A program made the translations under genes and the position numbers. Below are positions 1-11,199 of a DNA stretch of 64,000 nt, in pieces (positions within the stretch are counted from its first letter, which is position 1; each line of letters opens with the position of its first letter). The notes under the pieces are model-generated. The model saw only the letters and a program-made list of their open reading frames with translations. It was not told the DNA's origin and searched no databases. The DNA comes from Geosiphon pyriformis (Eukaryota > Glomeromycota > Glomeromycetes > Archaeosporales > Geosiphonaceae): the NCBI GenBank assembly GCA_016748015.1, contig JAAOMT010000135.1, positions 1,135,582 to 1,199,581 of the forward strand, in the 5' to 3' direction.

Positions 1-330
1 TTTATTTGGCTCTATAATGTAGGTCTTTTCTGAGTCATTTTGTAGCATTACAATGATATTTTTTATATATCTTGTATCAATTATTTTTTCTCTGATATTA
101 ATTTCTCTTTTTGCCAAACTATTCTTAAATGCTAATTGAACTATTGTTGTTGCTGAGATCTCTAATGCTACTTTGAAATCAATATATGTGTGTAAATGCA
201 GTTCCAATTTAATAGTGTCTTTTTTTGGATATTTCAGATTAAATCCAGCATTAGTATTATGTACACATTCTGACATAATACTTTCATCATTATTACTGAA
301 CTATTTCAGTTTCTGCTCCTTGGTAAGATC
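1..330 (-). pseudogene. dUTPase-like domain of the Ty3-type element (decayed, partial)
   Basis: Reading the minus strand from 330 gives DLTKEQKLK, a stop (TAG, probably from Trp), then recognisable trimeric dUTPase motifs: motif I as NAGFNL (family DAGFDL), motif II as FKNSLAKR (family SRSSLAKR), and motif III as IIDTRYIKNI (family IIDAGYVGNI). The substrate-contacting Asp and Tyr of motif III survive, but the motif I Asp codons have become Asn and motif II has lost its Ser and Arg. The changes are mostly transitions. A dUTPase here would have hydrolysed dUTP during reverse transcription. The domain continues off the left edge. It is not functional as read. Confidence 0.75.
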
Positions 331-1430
331 AGAGTTTAAATCTGAGTCTAAATTATTGTTATTTTTATTGCCATATTGAGTAAAGCTGGAACTGTTGTTT
401 TTGTCATCATCATTATCAGAGTTTGAATTGGAATTGAAAATTGATTCTAATTCTGATGCACAGCTGCTAATTGGTTTTTTCTCTTCTGGAATCATATAAA
501 TTATGTGTAGTGGTGAATTGTAAATGAGGTCACACTTATTACAATACTAAAAATTATATGGGATCAAACAGTAGTTATATAGTCTTGTGTTTATTTCTTC
601 TAATCATTGTTCTTGTTCTTCTCTAGTGGATGTTAATTCTTGGTAATGCTCATGGAATTGTTCTGGGCCTATAGGCTCTAGGATAATATCTGGGTTCAGG
701 CCCCCATTGAGTTTTATAAGTTCTGATGAGTTGTTTTTGATCATCTTTATTTCTTCTGATAATATTTCTTTAATTTTGGTGAGTGCTATTTGCCAGATTT
801 TGTCATTATTGTGTAGACATCTGTTTAAATGTTTTACTGCTCTTCTCTAGACTGCTTCTATTGGTGTCTTTTTTCTTATCCAGTTACTTATTAGGATTGT
901 GTACTGACACAATTTATCGCATGTTTTTCTTTCAGGAATGTTATTCTATATTTTTTTGTCAAAGAGAGTTTTGCCACAAGCCAAACATGGTTCATTGTCC
1001 TATTTTCTTTTTTTTTTGGTCATCTAAACCATTCAATAATACATGGGTGGCAATAGAATTTAGTTGCTATCAGCCATTCTTTGTCATTGCCACAACATAC
1101 ATCTATTGTGGACAATTTCTTGCCACAATCAATGCATATTAGTTTCAGTCAATAATAGTTAGATGGTAGTAGTATAGTATAGATGTAGGGAATATGAGTA
1201 GCGATGGTGATTGGTGCTGGCTCTTTTTTTTTTTCTTTTTCTTTTCCTTTTGTATTCTCTTTCCACTCTCAAGTTGGTATCAGTTCAGTGTTATTGTCAT
1301 CAATCCACCATGTTTGGTTGGCATTTTTGGCAGGTTCTTCTTTTTTCTTTTTCTTTTCATTGTCATTCCAGAATAATACTGGTGGCAACTCGTTGTGATT
1401 GGTGTTGGCCCAGGAAACTTGATAGGCTTC
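331..1430 (-). pseudogene. Cys-rich and acidic linker between protease and dUTPase (decayed)
   Basis: Near 1,140-1,030 the minus strand encodes a Cys-rich module (CIDCGKKL, then CCGNDKEW, then YCHPCIIEW) that looks like a zinc ribbon. A second CxxC (CLACGKTLF) lies near 990-960 in another frame. The shift occurs at the long T run of the plus strand near 1,001-1,018. Further on come an Arg/Glu-rich stretch (HEHYQELTSTREEQEQ, about 650-600) and an Asn/Asp/Ser-rich acidic segment (about 480-340) that leads into the dUTPase. I know no function for it; position and Cys pattern suggest a structural zinc-binding part of the polyprotein. Confidence 0.5.
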
Positions 1431-2108
1431 TTAGATAGGTTTTCTTTCTTCTTCTTTTAATTCAATGAGCAGCTTGTTGTTAGTAGTGATCTTAAAATGA
1501 CCACAAATAGCTGGCACAAGTGTATGGTGGCTGTTTTGGTTGATTTGCAGTTTTTGAGTGTTCCAGTCAAGCATGGTGTTGGTTTTAGACAGCCAGTTGT
1601 TTCCAATAAGAGCTTGGTACTGAGTTGTTTCTATTACCAATACCTTGATTGGTATTATGATGCCATTAACTTCAAATGGGAAGTTGTCTATTTTACCAAT
1701 TGGAGTTTTGGTCACTCCATCAGCTGTTATAATTCTGGCACTGGCAGAGTGATCAACTCGGTGACCTAATTGGTCTATAAGTTGTCATGTGATAATACTG
1801 CCAACTGATCTACTGTTTAAAACCAGTTTAATGTGCTGCCCATCAACTTTAACATTTGTATACATTGCAGTGATGGGTTTTGATTCTAGGGTGGCTCCAC
1901 TGAATAGCGGCATTTTAGCTGGTTCTTTGAGTTTAAAAGAGAAAATAGTAGTAAGTAATTCATTCTCAGTAATGGTTGCTGGCAGTATATTGTTAATAAG
2001 TGGCTGCTTTTGTTTGGTTTCCAAGTTGTGAGATATGGTGTCTTCTGGAGTTACTAAGAGACTTAAATAGTTCTGGAAACTCGGGTTTTGGGTGTATCTA
2101 GTCTTCAA
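1431..2108 (-). pseudogene. Retropepsin-like aspartic protease of the Ty3-type element (dead)
   Basis: One minus-strand frame broken by a TGA near 1,785 (Arg to stop). The segment KVDGQHIKLVL is followed by NSR at 1,817-1,809 where retropepsins have the catalytic DSG/DTG, so both the catalytic Asp and the Gly are changed by G-to-A (codons aac and aga). Downstream SVGSIIT, RIITADGVTKTPIGKIDN and ALIGNNWLSKTN follow the usual strand order, and the second conserved Asp (family GNDWL) is also Asn. It would have cleaved the Gag-Pol polyprotein. With the catalytic Asp gone it cannot act. Confidence 0.8.
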
Positions 2109-4200
2109 ATTCTGAAAGTGTGTTCCTGATTGTTGGATGGAAGAGCTAGAAATTGGTTAATAAACAACCATTGCTGATCTCTAGTTTTGTTGTATTATTC
2201 TCAGCTGTTGTGTTCTAATTTGAGATAAGTTTGATGACAGTGTTTGAATTTGTTGGGGCTGGTATATTACTTGCAGCTATGGCTGATAAATGACAAGTGT
2301 TGTCAGCTAATAAATGAGAGCTTGATATACTGGTAGTTAATAAATTGGCTGTTGTGGCATTTGGGTGTAATAAGGTGAGTATTGATCCTAATTTGGGTAT
2401 TGATTCAGCATTTGAAACTTACAATCAAGATTTTGGTATTAATTTTCCAATCCTGAATTATTATTATAAGAATGGCAATTAATTTTTAAATGGCCTTGTT
2501 TACCACAATTGTGGTAAATACATGTCTCTTGCTGTTATAATTGATTGAATGATGGTAAAAGATACAACTGATTTTGGGAGTAATTCATATTTCTAAAATT
2601 ATTGTGTTATTGGAGTGGCTAATAAATTGTGCAATTGTCTGCTAAGTACTTTTCTAATTTTTGATTAATTGAATCACTGAGTTGCTTCAATTTGGAATCC
2701 AAGTTAGATGATCCATTCATTACTAGATTTATGGCTTGGGCATAGTTGGCTTCTAATTCAGCAGCTTCAAAATCTCTGGTACTTGTAACTGTGGCTTGAA
2801 AGTCTACTGGATGCATTGGACATACACATTAAAGAATACTACTGTATAGACCTTTAATGAATTGATTTAGAATTTGTGGTGCTGTAAAATAGTCAGCTTG
2901 GATTGCTTGAATTTAGTGCAAGTTCTTGTGGAAGCATCCCAAGTAAGTGGTAACTGCTTCAGTTTATCTTTGTTTGATTGTAATGAAGACATTGGCTAGG
3001 TGATTAATACTGTTATTATTACTAAAATATCTCAAGAATGCAATTTTAAATTCCTGGAATGTTTGAGATTTGGCAGCTAAACTTTGATACCATGAGTTGA
3101 TAGTATTTTGTAGAAAATAAGAGATCACTTGAAGAGCTCTGTCATCATTCCATCTATTGGCTGTGATGGCTTTTTCTATGTCATTGAGTCATACTTGGGC
3201 ATTGTTCTCTTTGCCAGTAAATTTTTTTATCTTGGCAATTGGAGTATAGGCCATTGGTTGTTGTTGTGATTGTTGTTGTAGTCACTACTAGACTTGTTGT
3301 TGGGGTAGCAGTTGTGGCTGTTGTTGCTGTTCAGCAATTGGTAGAATGAGTAGTAAATTGATCTCAATTATTGGAGGTAAGTTTTGCTGATTAATTATGT
3401 TGGAGTTTAAATTATTCTGATTTTCTGAAGTTTGAATATTCAGAGTTTGATTTTCTGGATTTTTTAAGATTGGTTTTTGCTTGTTAATTTCCTGATTACT
3501 ATTTTTTTTTTTCTTGAAATCGGTTACTTTTTAAAGACTAATGGCTTCAAAATCTGGTTGTGGTGGTGGTGATTGAATTCTTAATAGCATTGAAAATTGT
3601 GATTTAAATCCCTCAAAATAATTGCCATATGTTCTCAATAATTCTGCTTTTTTTTGTTTACTTTGGAATGGAATTCTGTTCAATAGTGTTGTCATGCTTG
3701 CTATAGTCATGTTTATTATGTTAATAGTACTTCTGGGTGTATAATAATATGATGAATTCACAGGTAAATCAAATTTTTGTTTCTTCCAAGTAGGTAGTTG
3801 GATTTGTTTTGGTGTTCCAGCTGGTGTTTGTAACCTTCCTTTTCCTTTGTCAGCAAAAGTAATAGGAAATCTCTACTTGGTGTATCTTTTAATTTTCTTG
3901 TTTATTTCTGTGATTAGGGGTGCAAATAAGTAGTTTTGTGGAAGGGTGATGCTTTGGAGTAGTTCACTGAAAAAATTGTTGAAGATGGATTCTGGATCTC
4001 CTTGGCCTCCTAAATGATATATTATTCTTTTATTGACAGAGCAGTTAAAAGCTGATTCTGTTGGCCAACTATTATTTGTTAATTCAAGATGGGTGTAATA
4101 GTGTTGGAATAAGAATTTTGCAAATTCCAAATAGTTTGTCTCTATTTCTTCAGATTCTGCTACTGTTTTGGATGGTTATTTGTTAATGCCAGTTTTCTGT
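2109..4200 (-). pseudogene. Gag-like region with CCHC zinc knuckle (decayed)
   Basis: Minus-strand gag remnants in the same frame as the protease: an N-terminal part around 4,130-3,873 (FAKFLFQHYYTHLEL), a Pro-rich part around 3,761-3,531, and a conserved capsid part at 2,816-2,619 (MHPVDFQATVTSTRDFEAAE). The zinc knuckle lies at 2,516-2,475 and reads Y-H-N-C, four residues, H, four residues, C. The first Cys of the CCHC box has become Tyr (TGY to TAY). Several in-frame stops separate the pieces. Gag would form the virus-like particle. A Gln-rich linker (about 2,450-2,110) joins it to the protease. Confidence 0.75.
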
Positions 4201-4219
4201 TAGATTATACCTCACAGAG

Positions 4220-4228
4220 AGTACCAAA
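4220..4228 (-). promoter_or_regulatory. Primer-binding site next to LTR A (decayed)
   Basis: Directly abutting the LTR, the minus strand reads TTTGGTACT. This corresponds to TTTGGTGCT in the better preserved element at 13,165-13,173, with one G-to-A change. It is complementary to AGCACCAA inside the same LTR (4,278-4,285). Confidence 0.5.
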
Positions 4229-5087
4229 TATTACAGATAATTATTTGGGATTTCAAAACAAATAACAAACTCATAACTTGGTGCTTAATTGATAGTTGAT
4301 GATGTTGGTTTCTGAAGATTTTCATGATCTGAAGGGTTTGGTTAAGTTCTTTGTATAATAAACAAAGATTTAATTGATAGTTTTTATCTGTAGCTTTTTG
4401 AAACCGCAGTTTTGTCAATTTCTTTCTCAGTGTAATGGCCAGTAATTCTCTTGGTAAGCTATCCTCAAATCTGAGTGTTTACTCTTATTTCTGGGTTTTT
4501 TACCAATGCTATATTCTGATATCAATACCTCCATATGTAAATTCTTTTAATCAAGTTAACAAACAACAAAGAAAATAAAGCAAGAAAAAAAATAACAAAA
4601 ATAAAAGACATAAGCCAAGGTGATTTGCACATTAGTATCCTGTTAATAGCTATCATCAAGAGCTATTATTCCAGTATGATTAAGTATCAATTACTATCAA
4701 CATAAAGTGTTAATAATGAAGAGTGAATTAAAATAGTGAATAATTATTTATTGATATTTGTAATGTGAAATGTTGCTTAAATTAAATCTAAACTAGAAAG
4801 TCTGTCTTTTTTTCTTCTAATACTATCACTATATATACATAATTGATGTTCTATAAGATTGCTCACATTTTCGAGCAATGTGCTATGATTTCTTAAACAA
4901 TGCTTACATTGCTAAGCAATGTGCCCTAATTTTCTAATATTACTTCACATTGCTAAGCAATGTGCCATGATTTCTGACATTGTTTCATATTGCTTCATAT
5001 TGCTAAGCAATGTGCTCATGTGCTAACTACTACTCTCTTATTGGTCTGCTATTTTCTATATCTGTTTTTTCTCTTTTATGAGTAACA
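4229..5087 (-). repeat. LTR A (5' LTR of the minus-strand element), 859 bp
   Basis: On the minus strand it begins TGTTACTCATAAA and ends CTGTAATA, where a G-to-A change has modified the expected TAACA end. It shares its U5 end with LTRs B and C but has a different U3. The U3 holds four spaced copies of a near-perfect palindrome at 4,864-5,014. It abuts gag leader sequence on the left and a LINE endonuclease on the right, so the LTR element probably inserted into that LINE. Confidence 0.75.
4864..5014. repeat. Four palindromic repeats in the U3 of LTR A
   Basis: Four units about 40-50 bp apart carry CACATTGCTAAGCAATGTG or close variants: 4,864-4,882 (diverged centre), 4,906-4,922, 4,946-4,964 and 4,996-5,014. 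The best copy has 9-bp arms around a single A. Spacers between the units are AT-rich and less conserved. Confidence 0.85.
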
Positions 5088-5977
5088 ATACCATAAGAAC
5101 AATTGATTATGTTTTTGTTTCTTTGAATTTGGTCAATGCAATAGTGAATTATAATATTGTGAACATTGGTGATTACTTTGATATTGATTACCAAGCCATT
5201 TCTGTTTCTGTAGATTTAAGTGGCTTGTTAAATGTGCAGCTTAATCTTATATGCAAACAGGCAAACAAAGATTGTTGGAAGTTTAATGTTAAAAATACAG
5301 ATAAGATAAAATAGAACAATTTTAAAAATTCTATAACAGTCAATGCAGTGATGTTTTTAGATAAATTTGCTACTTTTAGGAGATTCTTAAATTTGAATGC
5401 TATGTAGAATGTGGTTTGCAAAATGATGTGCTTGTTGGCTAATAAGATATTCAAAAAAAAGTGGTTTAAAAAATTTAATGATGTCTTTACTAAGAACTTT
5501 TCCAAGTTTCATAAGTTGGAAATTTTGGTTTTAAAGATTGTTAGGTCTTTATATAAAGATGCCAATAATGAATTTATTTCTTTGATGAACTGTTGGATGT
5601 TTTTGGACAATGATAAAGCTTTTTTTATTCAGGTTTTTTTGAATTTTGGTGCTGATTTTAATTATGTGCAGTCTGCTTTTTGCAGCATAAAGAAATCATA
5701 TTATGTCTGCAAATTTGCTGAGTTATTAAGGGCTGAGGAAGCTTACATTAGATCTGCTATTGATAGAAGAATAAAAAACTTTGCAGTTAATAAAAACCAT
5801 ATTATCAGAAGTGTTTTGGAGCATTTTTTTTGGAAAGTAGTGTTAGATTATTTAGTTGCTGATAATGAATTGTTTCTGAAGTCTGTTGAGATTAAAAATA
5901 AGATTTATGCAATTATAAAGAATTGGACAAAGAAGAAAGTAATGTTAGACCATGTTTCCAATCTGTGGTGTTATTAA
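5088..5977 (+). pseudogene. LINE L1 endonuclease C-terminus and linker
   Basis: The reading frame gives TIDYVFVSLNLVNAIV and DIDYQAISVSVDLSGLL, matching the end of an exonuclease-endonuclease-phosphatase domain. In the family the motif is DTDH; the catalytic-site His is Tyr here (CAY to TAY). A Lys-rich linker with IRS(A/V) and DRRIKNFAVNKNHIIRSV follows and matches the region before the reverse transcriptase in the younger copy. Stops at 5,312-5,314 and near 5,404 break it. Confidence 0.7.
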
Positions 5978-5989
5978 TATCTGCTGCTG

Positions 5990-7600
5990 GCTTATGTTAA
6001 TGATGCTTTTTTTTCTAATATTATGAATTTTATCAGTTATAATAACTTAGTATGTGTGATTAAGAACTTACCTGATAGAAAGACTACTAATTTGTCTAAT
6101 ATTACAAATAAACTATAGAAACATTGTAACAGTTTGGTGCTTATTATGTTTTTGGATCTTTTAAATTTTTGTTTGGTGTGTAAATTTGTATTTTAATCTT
6201 AAAAAACAGCTTAAGTATCAATGATCTTTAAACCATATAAATAGAAGGGTGTTCTGATTAATACTAGACTGATTGCATTAATTAAGACTGCTTAAAAGAT
6301 TCTTTTTAAGTTGCTTTTTGATAAAATTTTTTGGTCTGTAGTGAATTTGATGTTCTTTATGATAACAATTTTACTGTATTAAAAGGCATTACTATTCAGT
6401 TTTCTATTTTTGTCATTGGTTTAGTAGTTGAGAATGCTTTGGAAAAGAGCCATAAGCTTTGATTGGTCTTATAAGATATATAAAAGACTTATGACTCTGT
6501 GAGTTAGCATCATTTGAGAAATAATTTGATTAAGATTAAAATATATAAGTGGTTCATTTGATTTTTTGGAAGAATTTATGATAATAGAGTCAATTGAATT
6601 ATAACTAATTATGGTTTAACAAATAAGTACTGTATGCACAATAGTTTGAATCAGAGTAAAGTTTTTTCTTTTTTGCTCTGGAGAATTTTTTATGATCCTT
6701 TCTTATTTGAAGTTAAACAGCAAAAAAGTTTGTGTGACTACCATATTGATATCAAGTTTGTTGTCAAAATTGGCAGATTAGAAAGTCAGAGTGGGCTAAT
6801 TTTATTTCTAGCAACTGGTGTTTTTGTTGATGACACAATTTGAATTAGAAGTAATTAAGCAGCCACTTAATACATTCTAGATATTGCAAGTAGTTTTTTT
6901 AAAATTAATGATATTTCAATCAATAATAATAAAACAGTAGTTATTTTTATTAACCAGAAAATCAAGAATGCTTTATTATTGATTAGTGAATTGTCAATTT
7001 TTATTGCACAGAAAGAAGAGTCTTATCAGTATTTGGATATTTTTTTGTCTTTTGAAGATTTGTCCAAACTTAGTCTGGTAAAGACTTATGCAAATATTGA
7101 GTTCTTTTCTAATATGGTTCTAAGGAAGACTATTTCAGATAAACAATTTTTTTATTTGGTCTTGGCAGTGTTGCATTCTATTGTTAATTACAAAATCCAA
7201 TTTAGTTTTGTTTTTAAGAGTGTATGTGTCAAATGAAACATGCTGATTAAAAGAGGTTTGAAAATAAAAGCTGGCTTGTCTAGGGACTTTTCCAATAAGA
7301 CTTTTTATCATCTATTTTCATACAGTCTAAAATCATTTGAACAGATGCAGATGGAAAATAAGTCAGCTTTGGTGTTGTGTTTTTTAAATGCTTGTAGAAT
7401 TCTTGGTCATTTATTTAATCATAGGTCTCTGGACTTACAAGCTTCAAATTGGTCTTTTGTTTATTCTTTACAAACTTTTGTGAGATTGAAAATCAGTCTG
7501 GTTAATAACTTTTTAACTGGTGTAGTGAAAATTTTCTTGGAATATAATATGGTTCTTGACAACAATTTTTTTTCTGTGTTTTAATTCTTGAGTAGCATTC
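5990..7600 (+). pseudogene. LINE L1 reverse transcriptase (decayed)
   Basis: Fragments in order: template-grip region with many stops (6,000-6,620), then ATGVFVDDTI with the catalytic FVDD box intact near 6,820-6,840, followed by a Trp-to-stop change, KINDISINNNKTVV, and the thumb region (6,979-7,584). In the whole copy the FVDD box is one of the few catalytic motifs still intact. Confidence 0.75.
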
Positions 7601-7776
7601 TAATGTCTTCTATTTTGGGAAATTTAGTGTTCTATAATGTTTTTAAATCACTTAAAAGATTTAGTATTGCTTTTGTTAAACAATTATATAATAAAAAAGG
7701 CTTAATTTTTAATTAGAAGAAATTTTATTATTAAAAAAAGCTTGATTTCAGAGGTTCTGTTTCTAAGTAGTTCAAA

Positions 7777-8434
7777 TTGTCATGTAAGTATTTGGTCTGC
7801 TCCTCTTGTGATCTTATTGTTCAGCTTTTTTGTGATAGATTTCTGCCTTTAAGTGTTTTTGGTTTTGGTAGTTTTTTTTCAGTACAGCAGTATTTTTTTG
7901 ATGCCAATTTGGATGTTATTAATGTTTACACAGATAGTTTTCTGAAAAACTTGGGTATACATAAGATGAAATATGGTGCAGTTGTATTTTTTGCTGACTT
8001 AAATCTGAATATTAGTATCAAAGTTAGTGGTTTGGTTTTTTCAATATTAGCTAAATTGCAGATTATTGCTCTTACTTTGAAGTATGTTCTGGCTGATAGT
8101 TATGTTGTGATGCATTTGAACAGTTAGACTACTCTAAATGTATGTAATATTAAATTGAGATTGGCTTTACTAGATTTCTATAATGGAAAAGCATAGTGTT
8201 GTAAACTCTATTAGAAACAGAAAAATTAATATATCTTGGTCTAAGATTAAAAACCATTTAGATGTTTTGAAAAATAAACATGCTAATGAGTTGGCCAATT
8301 TGGTTTTGTATTCAAATTTGTTGTTTTTTATTCTTATTAAGGAAAAATTTATAAAGGCCAGTAAAATAGTAGTGTCTAATAATATTTATTATTTTATTTG
8401 TGGTGTTTTTAAGACTATTTATCAGGCTTGTTGA
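7777..8434 (+). pseudogene. LINE L1 RNase H domain (decayed)
   Basis: The first catalytic Asp survives in VINVYTDSFLKN. The second acidic residue is lost (AKLQ for AELQ) and the third is lost (HLNS then stop, for LDSQ). A frame change follows, and then SWSKIKNHLDVLKNKHANEL corresponds to the last catalytic block with the final Asp changed. RNase H would remove RNA from the hybrid during retrotransposition. Confidence 0.7.
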
Positions 8435-8439
8435 AAAGT

Positions 8440-9196
8440 TGAATTTAGATCTAATATTATTAATACTAATATAATTGGAGATATGGATTAAAGTCAGATT
8501 TTATTGGTTTGGTATCTTAACTTGTATATGACAGCTAGCTTTACTAGTAGACTCACAACTAACTTGTGCTTATATTTTATGAAAGCTTTATATTATTGTT
8601 TGCTTGTTGCTATTAGGAAATAATTATATAATAGAATATACTCTAGTGTATTGTGTTTTTATTGCAGAAAAATGAAACTTCCTAATTATTCATTTACATA
8701 TATAATAAACTTTGCTGTTTGTACAAACTTAATTGATTTTTGCTTGGCTTGTTAGGCTTTTTTGTTGAGTTTGGGCCTATTATTGTCTTGGGTTATGCAG
8801 TTGTTTTCTACTTGTGCCTCTGATTTTGAAGTATATATGGCCTTATATAAGAGTTTTGTTTTTAAGAACTGGTATTTAGAGACTTTATTAGTATTCAAAT
8901 GTGCTAAAATTGTAGATAAAATAGTTATTGATCTGATAAAAGATTTAAGGATTGCTCATCAAACAGAAATGTGGTTGGTAAAAGCTAAGTTTAGAGCAAT
9001 TTTAAAGAGAAAAAATTTGATTGTGTGTAATAATTTAATACTTTTTACTACTTGTGGATTTTTGTTTTTGCTTTTTAATAATGTTATTAGATTACTTGAT
9101 ATTGAGAAGATATATAGTATTAGTTTTAATTTTTACAAGTTTTGCAGTTTTTTTTCTGATATTAATAGTTTTGTATCTGTTATAATAAATTTATAG
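8440..9196 (+). pseudogene. LINE L1 C-terminal region
   Basis: Fragments after the RNase H (GLLLSWVMQLFSTC, YMALYKSFVFKNWYLE, EMWLVKAKFRAILKR) align with the last 250 residues of the younger copy's ORF2. The final read-through stretch ends at 9,196, just before the conserved 3' tail. Confidence 0.65.
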
Positions 9197-9205
9197 TATT
9201 GCTCT

Positions 9206-9320
9206 AACTGGTCTAAGTAACTGGTTATATATAGAAAATACATAATTTGTGCCTAGTTTAAATTACTTAGTTTGATATATTGTATTAGATAGTATTTAGG
9301 CTTTATTTATAAAATATTAA
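9206..9320 (+). repeat. LINE 3' tail module
   Basis: The core GGTCTAAGTAACTGGTTATA is followed by GAAAATACAT and TAGTTTAAATTACTTAGTTTG. The same module ends every LINE copy in the window; here it ends in AT-rich sequence. Confidence 0.75.
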
Positions 9321-11199
9321 TAATAAAAAAATTAAACTAATTAGTATTATAGTATTTTGAATTAAAATACAATATTTTTATACAAAAATTACAACACATA
9401 TTATGAAAATTAACATCAAAAATATGTAAAAAAAACTATATTATCAAAATTTATTTAACAAATATTAATTAATAACAAAAAAATAAAATATTAACAATTA
9501 ATTTAAAATATAATTAAATTATAATATAGTTTAATTAAAATCCTAAATTAAATACAAAAAAATTTTAACAAAAAATACCAATTAAAATTAATAATTAATA
9601 CATATAATTTAATAATAATAAATTTTATTATATTTTAAAATTTTTATATATTTTTATTTAAATAATTTCATACTTTAAATTTGTTATAAAAATAATTATT
9701 AAGAAAAATTAATTAGTTTGTTTTTAATTATGTTAATTATAATTATAATTAATATTTTAAATCAATCTATTTAAATTTAATCATCTAAATTATTAACTTT
9801 TAAAAAAATAACATACTAAGTAAGTTTAAAATAAATAAATAAATTTTATATATATAAATAATTTAAAATAGTATTAATATAATATATAAATTTTAAAATA
9901 ATTTAACTATATATACAGTTTTTTTATAAGTTAAAAAAAATATTAGTTTTGTATATTAAGCCAACTTTTTATTATTTTATTATAAATAATAAGTTTTTTT
10001 TATTTTTTTTTGTTTAGAATTTTATATATTTTTATATATTTTTTTGTTATAAATAAATAACTTTAATTATATTATTTTTTATTATATCATAAAAAAATAA
10101 TTTTATTATAAATTTATTTTAAATAATAAATATCTTATAAAAATATATTAATTAAATATTTAAACAATATTATTTCAATTTATATTTACTATTTTATGAT
10201 TTTTTTTATTTTTATTTTTTAAATTAAGTATCTAAAACCACATTTTTTTAATAACTAATTAATAAGATTTTAATATAACTTTAATATAATAATTTAATTG
10301 TTTTTTAGTAATTTAATTTATTTTTAGTGTTTTTAGTAAAAATCAATTATTGTTTTTTAAATAAATTTTAAGCTGGTTTTTATTCAAAATAAATATTAAT
10401 GATATTATAATTTTATAATTTTATAAACATCTTTTATAATTTTTGTTTTTTCTATTTTCTTGTATATTATAAAATAAATTTATATAATTAATAGTTTTAA
10501 TTATATTATTTAATAGTATTATTAATATTAGAAATAATACTTAAATTTATAATATTATTAAGTAATATTAATTATTTAATTGTTTTTATAAAATTAAATT
10601 TAATCTTAGAAGATTTAAATTTTTAAATTATTTTATCAAAAATACTTATATTTTTTTAAATTAAAAAATTTTGCATCTAAATTTTTTTGTATAAAAGCAT
10701 TATTTTTTAAAAAAAAGCAAACATAAAGCCAATAGATTTAATAATAAACTTAATCAAAGTCAAACAAAAATCAATTATAGAATTGACAATAATAATAATA
10801 AAAACAACCAAAAAAATAAAAAAAGTCAGCAAAGCAAAAATAAAAGTTTTAATACAGAATTTAATATTAATAAAAAATAAATTAAAAAATTTAAACTTAT
10901 TTATAGACTCAAAAAAAATTTCAAAAGAAAAAAACAATAATTTATAATTAATAATTAAATAATTAAAAAATTAATATTTATAATAATAGCAATATTTAAA
11001 AGTTTTTTATTAAATACAATACTTATATAAAATATTAGTTTTTAATAAAATACAATTTATAATCTTTAAAAACTCAAAAATTATAATAATAAAACATTAA
11101 TAACAATAAAAATAAAAAAAATAAAAAATAAAACAAGTTTAATTATCAATTTAAAAAACCAAATTATTAATTTTAAAGATTATTTTTTTTTATTTATAT
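9321..11199. other. AT-saturated filler, no gene seen
   Basis: Nearly pure A/T, with poly-A and poly-T runs and stops in every frame. One minus-strand stretch (10,940-10,707) reads NSIIDFCLTLIKFIIKSIGF and may be a bleached remnant of a LINE ORF1 coiled-coil region like that at 14,400-14,560, but this is weak. Otherwise it is probably ancient transposon sequence decayed beyond recognition. Confidence 0.6.

Larger units (their letters stand above)
1..5087 (-). mobile_element. Decayed Ty3/gypsy-type LTR retrotransposon, 5' part
   Basis: Minus-strand element, cut by the left edge of the window. In element order it shows a 5' LTR (5,087-4,229), PBS, gag with one zinc knuckle, aspartic protease, a Cys-rich and acidic linker, and a dUTPase-like domain running off the window. 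Gag and protease lie in one frame interrupted by stops; the dUTPase frame is shifted. Reverse transcriptase and integrase would be expected to the left and are not in this window. Stops and lost residues are nearly all explained by G-to-A or C-to-T changes. Assignment to Ty3/gypsy rests on the gag-protease order and on similarity, from memory, to Rhizophagus elements. Confidence 0.85.
5088..9320 (+). mobile_element. Decayed non-LTR retrotransposon (LINE) copy L1, 5'-truncated by LTR A
   Basis: Plus-strand remnant of the same LINE family as the younger copy at 55,869-62,665. In order: end of the AP-type endonuclease (IDYVFVSLN, then DYFDIDYQAISV), linker (5,411-5,977), reverse transcriptase (about 6,000-7,600), RNase H (about 7,900-8,430), C-terminal region (8,440-9,196), and the conserved 3' tail (9,206-9,320). 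At least two frame changes and many stops interrupt it. The left border is the end of an LTR, so ORF1 and most of the endonuclease probably lie left of the window. Confidence 0.85.

Noticed and set aside
4212-4418. Minus-strand open frame of 68 codons at the LTR A end
   Set aside because: It lies within the LTR U5 and PBS, which are non-coding in this family; the frame is chance.
4864-5014. Regularly spaced palindromes resembling a CRISPR array
   Set aside because: Eukaryotic LTR context, only four units, similar spacers and no cas genes; it is a U3 minisatellite.
10707-10937. Minus-strand hydrophobic open frame that looks like a membrane protein
   Set aside because: Phe/Ile/Leu richness follows from A/T-only composition; at most a bleached LINE ORF1 piece.
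9321-11199. Possibility that the A/T-only blocks are mitochondrial DNA
   Set aside because: No mitochondrial gene, tRNA or rRNA is readable, and the blocks are continuous with nuclear transposons and with intron-containing genes.
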